From: Microstegium vimineum
Lineage: Eukaryota > Streptophyta > Magnoliopsida > Poales > Poaceae
Assembly (NCBI GenBank): GCA_022036555.1
Contig: CM039122.1
Location: 46,303,600-46,367,599, forward strand
Length of the DNA stretch: 64,000 bases
Direction of reading: 5' to 3'
Shown here: piece by piece, positions 34,501 to 44,306 of the stretch
Layout of the letters: each line of letters opens with the position of its first letter
Position numbering within the stretch: the stretch's first letter is position 1
The notes under the pieces: generated by a model
Database searches by the model: none
What the model saw: the letters and a program-made list of their open reading frames with translations, nothing else
What the model was told of the DNA's origin: nothing
Position numbers and translations under genes: made by a program

Positions 34501-35752
34501 CACCTCCTCGGCGTCGCTGTCGCCGTCCTCCTCCTCCTCCTCGTCCTCCTCTTCTGAGGGCGATTCCTCCTCAGGGAGGCCCTCCCGCCTTTGTCGGGCC
34601 CGACGCTGATCCCTCGCCTCTTTCTCCTAGGCCCTCTTAGCCGTGGCCTTCTTGGCTTTGTCCTTGGCCGCCTTCTCCTTCTCCGCCTGGAGGCGCCTCG
34701 CCTGGGTCGCAACCCGGTCCTCCTTCACTGGCGGAGGCGAGGGCCGGAAGGGGACGTTGCCCTGCGGAACGCGAGGCAGTCAGAACACGGGCAAAAGAGA
34801 CGGAAAAGACAAACACAAGAACTCTAACAAGGGGAAAGAACTTTACCAGCTCGAAGAACCCCTCGTCTGGCCTCATGGGGATCTTGGCAATGTTCTTGGC
34901 GACGAACGAGCCCGCGAAGAAGCAGCGGACGCGGCGGACCACCCTATCCGGGGTCAGTTCGTCTCCGACGAGGCGACACCCCGAGAGGTCGACCCCCGGA
35001 CGCATCTCGTCGATGCGGAGGGGTCGAGCCATTAGCGGCACGACCCACCGCCGGTGGAACGCCGACGTGGCGATCTCCGCCGTGAGTCCCTCCTTCAGAT
35101 GCTTGACCGCGTCCAGCAGGTTGGTGAGGCGGGGCTGCTTGCTCGCCACGACGCCATACCTCCAGCAGTCTGGCTGCGCGTCGATCGTCCTCCCGGTGTA
35201 CGCCGGGAACAAGTTGTCGTCGTTCCTCAGGTAAAACCACCCGGAGTGCCATCCGGAGTGGCTCGACGACAGCTTCCCCGGGATCCAGAACTCCGTCCGC
35301 TTGACGGAGATGCAGCAACACCCGGCCCTGACCATCTTACGGGTACCCTGGACGGCCGATGCATGGAAGATATTCGCCTCGAAGAGATGGAGCCACAACT
35401 CCCAGTGGGGCTCGATCCCGAGGTAGCCTTCGCATACGGCGGCGAAGACCGCCGCCTGGCAGACGCCGTTGGGGGTGAGGTGTTGGAGCTCCACGCCGTA
35501 GTGGTGGAGGATTGCGCGCAAAAAACGGCTGGGCGGGGCGCCTAGTCCCGCCCAGTGGAAGATCTCGAAGCTCACCACATACCCCTCCGGCGGATTGGGC
35601 TCGGCATGGTCCGGCGACGGCAACAACCACTCCGGCCGCTCCGGTGAAGTGACGGGACGGAGGAGGCCGCTCTCCACCAAACCCACCAGGCGCGAGGCGG
35701 TCATCGAGGACGCAGGCCAGTCATCAGGACCGACGAGGCTGTACTTGGCCAT
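31561..35752 (-). pseudogene. Spliced antisense gene of the gypsy element (six exons), decayed
   Basis: On the strand opposite gag-pol, exons at 35752-34847, 34761-34101, 34013-33279, 33197-32798, 32717-32106 and 32012-31561 are joined by GT-AG introns of 85, 87, 81, 80 and 93 bp. Exon 1 (302 codons) resembles the plant 'putative gypsy type transposon' domain (PF04195, from memory), with LHHYGVELQHLTPNGV, AVCEGYLGIEPHWELW and GWHSGWFYLRND. Exon 2 is Lys/Glu/Ser-rich. Exons 4-6 are rich in coiled coil (RLKEELAQATEGIRGLRGDL; SQASELIDVRRQLKETEQ). It ends GDGAE and TAG. In-frame TAGs at 34627-34629 and 32906-32908, frame changes in exons 2-3 and one near 32440 make this copy a pseudogene. Antisense ORFs are known in Grande/Retand-type elements. 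Their function is unknown. Confidence 0.8.
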
Positions 35753-35953
35753 GGGATCAGGAAGGATGGTGCGCTCGGGCTTAGGGGCGGAAGGTACGTT
35801 CCCTATCTCCCCTCTCTTTCTCTCTCTTGCTTGCGCAGAGTTCCGGCTCGCGGGGCGCCTAAGGCAATGGCGGGGAGAAGGAGGCAGGGAAACGAAGGCA
35901 AGGAGGCAGGAAGGCAAGTGTGCGGAAAAAGCACCCGACTCCTCACCTTCGCT

Positions 35954-35961
35954 ATTTATAA
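35954..35961 (-). promoter_or_regulatory. TATA box for the antisense gene
   Basis: The minus strand reads CTTATAAATAGCG, about 200 bp upstream of the antisense ATG at 35752, leaving a 5' UTR of about 170 nt. This is a good plant TATA match in an otherwise GC-rich region. Confidence 0.65.
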
Positions 35962-36169
35962 GAGGGAGGCCAACGGACGGATCCGGCAAAACAGGCAAGA
36001 ATCTCTGCATTTAATGCGCCTGTACTCCCCTTCCTCATATTCTTCCGGGATAAGGCAGTCTGTCCCATCGTCGAGCTCCGCACCGCACTCCGCCCTGCAA
36101 CTGCCACTGTTGCGCCGAACGGACATCGCCTAAAAAGGCGCGCGGCCGGAAGCGTTATCTTCGGAGGTA

Positions 36170-37340
36170 AGGAATCTTGAGGCAGCGAGAGCTGGCCCTC
36201 GAAAGAGGGTTCGACAGCTACCCTCGAGTACCCGAGGGCAGAAATGACCTCGGGTTAGGACTTTGGTCCACCCCCAAAATCTCGAGGGGAGAAAGGCCGG
36301 CTCACGAACGGGCTCGATAGCCCCCCTCGAGTACCCGAGGTCGGAGGAGACCTCGGGTCGTCGACCCCAGTGCACTCCACAGCCTCGAAGGGACAAAGGT
36401 TGGCCCCTTCGCGGGGTTCGACAGCCTCCCTCGAGAGCTCCAGCCCGAGGGGCAAAGAACACAGGTATGTCCCCAAGTTCAATATAATTACCCATTCTTC
36501 CCCCTCGGCGTTCCACAAGGCAGGACTCCTCCTCCTGAGGATAGCGTCGGATGACGAACCATCCGTCAAATCTTGAGGGAGCGAAGGCTGGCCCTTACAT
36601 AGGGTTCGACAACCGCCCTCGAGTACCTGAGGTCAGGAAGCACCCATGGTTAACGGACTCCGGTCCACCCCCAAATCTTGAGGGAGCGAAGGCTGGCTCC
36701 ACGAACGGAATTCGACAGCCACCCTCAAGTATGCGAGTCAGGGATGTCCCGGGGGGCCAGGCGCGTGCCCCTAGCTCAAGAACGAACTCTCGAGGTCCCC
36801 TGGGACATATCCGAGGCATAACCTAGGAATACCTAAGGATCCCTACGCTGGGAGGCATCGAGCCACCAACTCCTATCGAATGGGGTTGGCACCTTGGTAA
36901 TCCATATGGTCGCGCTTAGTAAGTCGTACGGTCTTACTTAAATGAGAACGCCTCCGGGCCACTAGTCGACCCCTATCGAATGGGGCACGTGTTCTCACTC
37001 GGATTTTCGCCCGTACTGGGCACCATTTCTAATGGACTCATGCCTGAGAACAGCTCACCGAGGACTTCGGGCTCGTCCTAACGAGGATAGCACGATGCTC
37101 TTCACCCCACAATCTGAACGCAAGGATCCGTGGGAAGGATGCTATGAGGTAGTGAAGGCCTAGCCGTTCGAGGGCTCGAGGGCCCGACTGCGCACGGCAC
37201 CCCTCGACGAAAGAGGGTCGAAAAACTCGTGACCTGGCAGACAGAGTCGACCTCTCGGGCGGGGCGCTCTGACTCCAGTTATGCTCGAGGGAGCGAAGGC
37301 TGGCCCTCGGTAGGGTTCGACAGCCGCCCTCGAACACTTC
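36170..37340. repeat. Minisatellite array in the gypsy 3' region
   Basis: At least six copies of a CTCGAGGGAGCGAAGGCTGG...GGTTCGACAGCC-CCCTCGAGTA unit occur near 36175-36235, 36280-36345, 36385-36440, 36570-36630, 36675-36740 and 37280-37335. Spacing is irregular, about 100-110 bp in the dense part. Each unit ends are partly complementary (CTCGAGGG and CCCTCGAG). It lies upstream of the antisense promoter, between it and the 3' LTR. Confidence 0.75.
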
Positions 37341-37595
37341 TCTTTTCAGGGAAAGGAACGTAATCGACCCCTCGATAGGGCACCACGTCTTCAGGTATCC
37401 TTAAAAAACCCCTCGATACAACATATTATAGCCTCCAGAGGAGTCCTTAATCACTCCTCTGGGGCCTCGGGGGCTACCCCCACGGGGTGCGCTCGCGCGC
37501 ACCCCACGGAGACTCAAACCTCTCACTAACCCTGCAGGTCAAGGACAAAACCTCCGGGTAATCCTCACTCCCTCCGAGAAAACGTATGTCATAGC

Positions 37596-37627
37596 CCCCA
37601 GAGGAGTTCTTAATCACTCCTCTGGGG
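37596..37627 (+). other. Perfect stem-loop just before the 3' LTR
   Basis: CCCCAGAGGAGT and ACTCCTCTGGGG form 12-bp arms around an 8-nt loop. GGCCTCGGGGGCTAC follows and then the LTR at 37641. A near copy of hairpin plus GGGGCCTCGGGGGCTA sits at about 37434-37472. The G-rich tract next to the LTR takes the place of a polypurine tract. Confidence 0.7.
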
Positions 37628-37640
37628 CCTCGGGGGCTAC

Positions 37641-39022
37641 TGTCGAGTACGAAGGTAAGGGGTACCCTAAACCCTTCGTTGAATTAACGCTAAACATAGC
37701 AACCATTTTTAAGACAGGGACCAGCCCACTACTCAAGTCAGTAAGGCCGGGCCCATCACTCGAAGGCCCCCCTACACCAGCTGTGGCGATAAGTCGCGGG
37801 TCGGCCCACCTCGACGCCGAATGACGGACGAGGGGTCGATCGAACGACCCCTCGGCCTCCACCTCGATGATAAATGACGGACCGAGGGGGCGAACGAACG
37901 ACCCCCCGGCTCCTACCTCGACGATAAAATATGGACCGAGGGGGGGAACGAACGACCCCCAGCCCCCATCTCGACGCCGAAGGACGGACGAGGGGTCGAA
38001 CGAACGACCCCCCGGCCTCTACCTCGATCCCTCCGACTCCGCTTCTGCTCCGACCCTACCTCGACGACGAGCAACGGACCAAGGGGTCGAACGAACGACC
38101 CCCGGATGGGAGGCTCGACCAGCCCAATTGCTCCCGGCATGGGTTAAAGTGAAACCACCTAACGACATGGGCGCCCGCGTCCGCTGTCAAATCCGCCAAC
38201 TCTCCGTCAAGTCCCCGATTCCTGTCAACTGTGCCGCCACTGTTGCCATGACACAAGTACGGACTCCAGCAGCACCCTCGGAACGTGAACAGTACGGCCC
38301 TCGACGACAACTTTGGGATACGGCAGAGCCACGGAGGGCTCGACCCCCCCCCTCGACCGGGGGGCTCGACCCCTCCTTCCGACAACTCCAGTATGGGGCC
38401 CGTCCCATCCGCCCCGTCTCGCTTCAGTTGTGGGATTCGTGCCCGTCTGCGGAACCTGTGCCGCGACGTGCCGCGGCGACTTCCACTGCCACCACGACCG
38501 GGAGCGCCAAAAGGATGGGAAGGCCATGCCGCCACAGTGCTCGACGTCTCTCCGCCAACACTGTGCTACGGACATGCTGCCCATACTACGACAGTTAGGA
38601 TCCTGTACCCTTGGACCTCCCCTTGGTCTATAAAAGGGGACGCCGAGGTAGAAGAAAGGGATCCGATCGATCAATCGATCGGACGACCTCCGATTTTAGA
38701 CTTCAGTTCTGATTTTCACACATTCCACACACCCGGCTGTTCGACCAACCCCTCGAACAGCCAACCCGCAGCTTAGGGCAGCACTGCTAGCCTTGGGCCG
38801 CAGCTCACTCTGAGCAAACCCGTGTAACATAGCTTGTACTCCCCTGTACGAGCACGTCTGGGTGTGAGATAATACAAGTCATCCTCCCCCGCTGGACGTA
38901 GGGTCTTCTTTGCCGAACCAGGATAAACCTTGTGTCCATCTTGCATCACGACTGAGAGAGGGAGCACGCGATATACAAATTTACTAGTTGGTGGTCTTGA
39001 CCCCCGGGTCATAACACCGACA
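37641..39022 (+). mobile_element. Gypsy 3' LTR (1382 bp)
   Basis: It starts TGTCGAGTAC, ends CACCGACA and is followed by the TSD CTGCT (39023-39027). It is collinear with the 5' LTR, with point differences and C/G-run length differences. TATA box at 38629-38635. Confidence 0.95.
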
Positions 39023-39027
39023 CTGCT

Positions 39028-39893
39028 GCTTCCCATGCGCGGTGGAGGAGATCGTCGTGCTCGCGGCCGTGTGCGTAACCACCGCACGCTCCGCGCCCGG
39101 ACGCAGCGCAGGCGCGCCTTCTGTGCCGCCGCGACGAAGAAGAAGGAGATGGCGGGGCTCCTCACGTCATACGCCGACCGCTGCGTCGTCCTCCCCGACC
39201 GTCGCGACGGCTAAGGACTCGAACGGGGACGCGCTAGACTTCTGCTATTGGCCAGCGGGGGCCGCGGCGATCAAGCGCAACGAGCTCGCCGAGGCGGAGG
39301 CGGCCGTGTGGGCCAGCAGTCCCGGCCATTAAGCGGCCCCGTCGTGCCGAACTGTTGAGGGCGTGACTGTGAGCCCCAACACAACCATTGGACTCGGACG
39401 TCCGTGCAAGCCAAGAAGGGACGAGTGGCCGAGCCGCACAAGCACTGTCGACCGTGCGGTCCGTCGAGGGAGTGACCGGTCACAGCACCGCGGGTAGCAG
39501 GCGCAAGCGACGTCCACCGCGAGCCATCACGCCGCGTACCCCACGCTGGCTGCCTCCATGTCAACATGTGATGCGAGATGTAAGGAAAGGAGTCGGGTCT
39601 GCGTTGGGTGAACGAATAAGGATGTAGGAACCTTTGAGCTTGTGCAGAGGATATCTAATTTGGTCGGTGTGGGGATGAACCGACAGTTGGAAACTTGAAT
39701 TGAATGCGCCGAACTGCTATTCTGCTGGTGGGCTTGGAAGTCGAGAGCATCACCTTGCGCGCGCGCACACACATATATATATACTACATATAATTACATA
39801 TTACATATAATTACATTTCCAAACGATATGATATATCAGATAATAAATTGTACGACCCGGTGCAACGCACGGGCATATTTTGCTAGTCTATAT
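39028..39893 (+). pseudogene. Captured gene fragment in an interrupted element, right part
   Basis: Across the gypsy insertion (one TSD copy removed) the frame from 22654 reads ECAVVCCC then FPCAVEEIVVLAAV. This resembles the N-terminus of a small uncharacterised plant protein family with a CCCxPCxxxxxxVLA motif and a following basic stretch. In another frame LRARTQRRRAFCAAATKKKE follows, so there is a frame break. The block ends with GGTGCAACGCACGGGCATAT and TTTGCTAGTCTATA (39850-39893), the inverse of the terminal motif at 22636. It looks like a gene piece carried by a repeat with ACTAGCAAATA ends. No transposase is seen. A short (AC/AT)n tract lies at about 39765-39785. Confidence 0.45.
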
Positions 39894-39992
39894 AAAGTGA
39901 CTACGACCATGTTTAGTTCCCCATGGAACCCAAAATATTTTGGGTTTTGGCTCTTCATTTTACAAAATGGAACTAAACACCACCCAAAATAT

Positions 39993-40150
39993 TGACTCAT
40001 GATGGAATACCTCCAAGTAAGATGAATACAAATTCTAATTCTATCCAAACCGCAGTAGAAAAGACCATATATTTACCTTAGAAAATAGCAATACAATGAG
40101 TTGATGATGAAAAAATTAACTTGAAAGAAACATAGGAAAAAACCTAAAAT
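39993..40150 (+). repeat. About 158-bp direct repeat, right copy
   Basis: Partner of 22032-22189, same orientation, with few differences. Just upstream, 39907-39980 has GTTTAGTTCC and GGAACTAAAC as inverted ends, a possible tiny MITE. Confidence 0.85.
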
Positions 40151-40513
40151 ATTAATAAATATGTAATACTCATGTCGTTTTTGACTCACGACTCATAGGG
40201 AAGAAAAGACATGTTTTTTTTGCTTTATTATTTTTTGGGCCCAAATATGTAATCCAAACCTTCCAAGAGAAGCCAGCCACACATACGAAATGCATAAAAA
40301 ACTACACCCTCATCCCTAACCCACATCACATTTTTCTATCCTCATAATCCAAACACAATCCGCTTAGCTATCCAAAATGACACCTTATGGTAAAGAAATA
40401 GAGGGTGGGCATTCCACGCTTACATCACCGTTGACACTTCCTAACGTCACTATAAAGACTAGGTTGTCATCCCTAGCAATGATGCTAGAAAGCTTGTTGG
40501 TATATAGTAACGC
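40151..40513. other. Gene-free AT-rich spacer
   Basis: No gene, repeat border or promoter recognised. Confidence 0.4.
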
Positions 40514-40518
40514 ACATA

Positions 40519-43500
40519 TGAAGGGTCGAGATGGCAGACTAGAGGGGTGAATAGTCCTTTTTTAAAACTTAATCATAACGGCTAATGAAAACAAATGCGG
40601 AATTAAAACTATCGGACCAGCCAAGACTACACCCCTCTATCTATTACTATAGCACCTAGCAAATTATGCTTATTAAGCTTACTAAGGTGTCGGGCTAGGA
40701 AGCTCACCTATACAAGTCTAGGTTGCAAAGTCACACAAACCTAAGCAACTATTACTCTAAGCAAATCAGTAGCCTCCTACACAAGCTAGTGATGCAAAGC
40801 ACACGAAGCCTAAGCTCACTAGCAATGTGACTAACAAGGCTACTCAAACCAATGAGCCACGCAAAAGAGCTATTTTTATGCTACACAAGATAGAAGGTAT
40901 CTAAGTAAGCTACACAAGCTAAACAAGTTACAAAAACAACAAAGTAAACACTAGCACAAGTATGAATAAGTGAATACAAGCTAGTAATTTGGAGAATGCA
41001 AACCACCGAGAAGATTGAAAAGGTTGACACGGTGATTTTTCTCCCAAGGTTCACTTGGTGATTCAACGGCTAATATGGGTTAACAAACCTATCCCAACAA
41101 TTGGGGCCCCAATAATCCACCCACAAGTGAGAGTAGCTCAATGACATGCTCAACTAGAGCTGCTCTTCACGATCTCCCACAGGGCGAGCACAACACCCCT
41201 CATAAGCTCTTCTTCGGAGCCACACACAAGCTTCTTGTATGCTTCGACGGAGCCACAATCACCAAGCTGTCTAAGAGGTGGCAATCTCCAAGAGTAACAA
41301 GCACCACCAGCTTGCAACATGATCACATAGTGTCACTCGATATAAAGTCGCAATGCAACGCACTAGAAATCGCTCTCTCACACAATCATATGTGAGTTAG
41401 AGGGCCCTCAAGCACACCTAAGCAAGCCACCAAGGCTAGAGGGTGCTCAGCAACCGGCCAAGGCTGGCCACCAAGGCTATTTATAGAGAAGGAAAGAAAC
41501 TAGTCGTTTTCCCCACTTAGACAGGGTCCGGACGCAACCACACAAGGGGTCCGGACCAATTCACATGCGTCCGAACCATTCACCGTATTTGAAAGAGTCG
41601 TTGGCGCGCTCTGTTTCCTCGCTCGGACGATACCTTCAGATGTTGTCCAGCAGTACCTCCAAACCAAAGCGCCTAGCGTCCGAACCTAAGTAGAGAGCTC
41701 CCTGAGAGCATTTTCACCTCCGGATGTTGTCTGGACAGGGGTGTCCGGATCAAAATCCATGCGTCCGAAGCTACTATTTCAGATAAAGTTATCAAGGGTT
41801 AGTGTCAGACGTAACGCAATTGGTCTGGACCACTAACGCCCTAGCGTCCAGAGCTCGCAAACACACCTGACCTAGGGTTTGCTTCCGGACCCAAACGAAT
41901 TGGTCCGGATAGCGTATACCCTAGCGTCCGGAGGTAGTTTCTCAGTAGAAACTCCTCCACTCTTCTTCCTTTGCTTTTCATGTGCTAACACAAAGGTGTA
42001 CGCAATCATGTGTATGTTTGTTAGCATTTTCACAAATATTTTCAAAGCATTTTCATTTGCTCTCACCACGCCACTCAATCCTAATGCATCGCAATGTTAG
42101 ATTGCTCAAATGGCACTAGATAACGATATGCAAACAAGTTTGTTCCTCTTGATAGTACGGCTATCTATCCTAAATCCGGTCATACACTTCTCTACACACC
42201 AATGACCAGTAAAATGAAATGTCCTACAAGTTATACCTTTGCCTTGCACATTCCATTCCATCTCCTCCAATGTTAATGCAACACATGCACCAATCTATCA
42301 CCAAATGATATGATCCACTTCATATCATCATGTGACTGTGTTGGTTTATCGATCTTTACCTCACTTGCTCTTCACCGTTGCATCGGTCCATCTGAAAGGA
42401 CCTGATTGGCCTAGAGGGGGGTGAATAGGCCTGTCTAAAATTCAACTCGACACTTGCTGTCAGTCACAGGCTGGCACTGCCGGGCTCAGGGCCGGCACTG
42501 CTGGGTGGCCGACACTGCTGGGCTAAGAGCAGCAGTGCTGGTCACCTGAACAGATTTCAACACAATTCAAAATGTAAACCTTGAATGGAAATTGTGCTTG
42601 AATAGAAACCTTCCTAGAGGTGAAGGGAACCTCTAGCACCACCTGAAAGTGGTAGCAACACACCCACCAAGTAGATCGGGTCCAAACCCTAGAAATCACC
42701 TTGCAAACAAGATATATCAAAATATAGAGATAAACACAAGGGGACACAAGATTTGACCTATGGTTCAGCTCGCCACCAAGGCTTGCATACGTCCACGTTG
42801 TTGAGGTGCGCCACACAAGGCTCAAGCTCGCCACACAAGGCTAGCTCTTTCCTTGGTCTCAAGTCAAGGGAATGAACCCTTAAGATGAGAGAAGTGTATT
42901 AGCAATAGTTGGGTGATACAAACTTCCATAGGCTGCCACACGAAGGAGGCAAGCTCAAGGGAAACCTCTAGCCGGCTAGGAGCAAATCTCCAAGCGTAAA
43001 GAACTCAAACCACCGGCCACCACGCAAACCAAATGCTTGTTGGAGTGAAGATCCAAGGGAGAAGCTTCTTCTCAAAGTTTGGAGGCTCAATCTCTCAAAG
43101 AATGATTGGAAATCAATGGAGGAGAGTGGATGAGCACCAAGGGAGAAGGGAGAGCAAGAAAGAGCTTCTCTGTTCTGTTTTTACGAAGTCTGAGAATTGG
43201 AATAGCAGAACTAGCCGTTAGGGGGAAGTGAGGAGGTGTTTAAGTACCCCTCACTGCCAACGGGCAGAACAAGTCGCGGCAGTGCCGGCCTGGGCGGCAC
43301 TGCTGGCTAAAGAGCCCTACACTGCCGGTCTGGGCAGAATAGCAAAGGAATGATCTTCAATAAGCTGGCTGATTTGCCCACTTTGTATGTGGAGGTGTGA
43401 AGTATATAGATAGATGTTGCATTTGGTTCACTTGTTGGCATGCGTGTTGAATCCCTCTTAATAGTACGGCATACATAACTCAATTTCAAAGTATAAAAGA

Positions 43501-43906
43501 ATTTAAACTCCTTTGAGCTTGTTGCCATGCACTTTTGTAATTGGAGGGGTCCGCCAACCTATTCATCAACCTCCTTAAGTTTAACCTGCTTGTCATACTT
43601 GTAAAATCTCATTAGTTCTCTAATTGCGTTGTCATATCACCAAAACCCACTTAGGGCTTGATTGCACTTTCACCATCGGTGCCAAGCATCACTCGTTTGC
43701 CCTTCACACTTGCAACTGGTCCATCAAGCCAAGCCTCATCTTGATCTTCTCCACCTTGGTCACATGACTCCATGTCATGTCTCATGTGCAATAAGCTCCT
43801 TCATCACACAATCACATGTGAACTCATCTCCTGTGTATATTACTCAAATACATATTAAATCACCTAGGTTGTCACTCAATTTCCAAAATCACATAGGGAC
43901 CTTTCA
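40519..43906 (-). mobile_element. Copia solo LTR, minus strand, itself interrupted by another solo LTR
   Basis: The minus strand starts TGAAAGGTCCCTATGTG at 43906 and ends ...GACCCTTCA at 40519. The flanks ACATA (40514-40518) and ACACA (43907-43911) match at 4 of 5. Near the end it has the inverted CTATTCACCCCTCTAG motif of the copia LTR at 7136-8914. A minus-strand TATAAATA lies at 41478-41485. GGTCCGGACGC-type CpG repeats span 41520-41930. Without the inner LTR it is about 2.1 kb. No internal copia sequence flanks it, so it is a solo LTR. Confidence 0.75.
42393..43672 (-). mobile_element. Copia solo LTR, minus strand (1280 bp), TSD CCATC
   Basis: The minus strand starts TGAAAGTGCAATCAAGCCC at 43672 and ends GGTCCTTTCA at 42393. 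The target duplication CCATC is perfect at 42388-42392 and 43673-43677. It lies inside the solo LTR 40519-43906, so it is younger. Confidence 0.88.
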
Positions 43907-43973
43907 ACACACATGAATCCACAAGTCCACAGATACCGTTGTAGCTTTCACCTAGCATTCTAAGGGTGTGATT

Positions 43974-44306
43974 GAATCAGGGGCTAAAGTTTAGTTTGTG
44001 TCACATCATATATTTGAATGCTAACTAGGAGGAGTAAACATGAGTTAATTATAAACTAATTATACACGAGTAAACTAATTAGCGAGATGAATCTATCAAG
44101 ACTAATTAATCTATGATTAGCACATGTTTACTATAGCACAACATTGTCAAATCATGGACTAATTATACTTAATAGATTTGTCTCGTAAATTAGTCTCAAT
44201 CTGTGTAATGGGTTTTATAGATAATTTATATTTAATACAACAAATCAATGTCCAAACCTGTGATGTGACAGGGCTAAAATTTAAAAGGTGGGAAACAAAC
44301 ACCCCC
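43974..44306. mobile_element. Foldback MITE of about 333 bp
   Basis: It starts GGGTGTGATTGAATCAGGG and ends GGAAACAAACACCCCC. The interior is an extended imperfect inverted repeat (CTAATTAGCGAGATGAATC and AGATTTGTCTCGTAAATTAG). TAA abuts the left end, and a TAA lies two bases off the right end. This is a common grass MITE type. Superfamily PIF/Harbinger is likely but not certain. Confidence 0.7.

Larger units (their letters stand above)
22693..39022 (+). mobile_element. Complete Ty3/gypsy Tat-type retrotransposon (16.3 kb)
   Basis: The 5' LTR is 22693-24082 and the 3' LTR 37641-39022. A perfect 5-bp TSD, CTGCT, lies at 22688-22692 and 39023-39027. Order: LTR, PBS, gag, protease, RT, two RNase H domains, integrase, a long 3' region with an antisense spliced gene, PPT region, LTR. 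The second RNase H, the great size and the antisense gene are traits of the Tat lineage (Grande/Retand/RIRE2 relatives). The LTRs differ at about 17 positions in the first 520 bases by eye, so the insertion is fairly recent. Gag and pol still contain many stops and frame changes, so the copy was probably moved in trans or decayed quickly. Confidence 0.92.
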
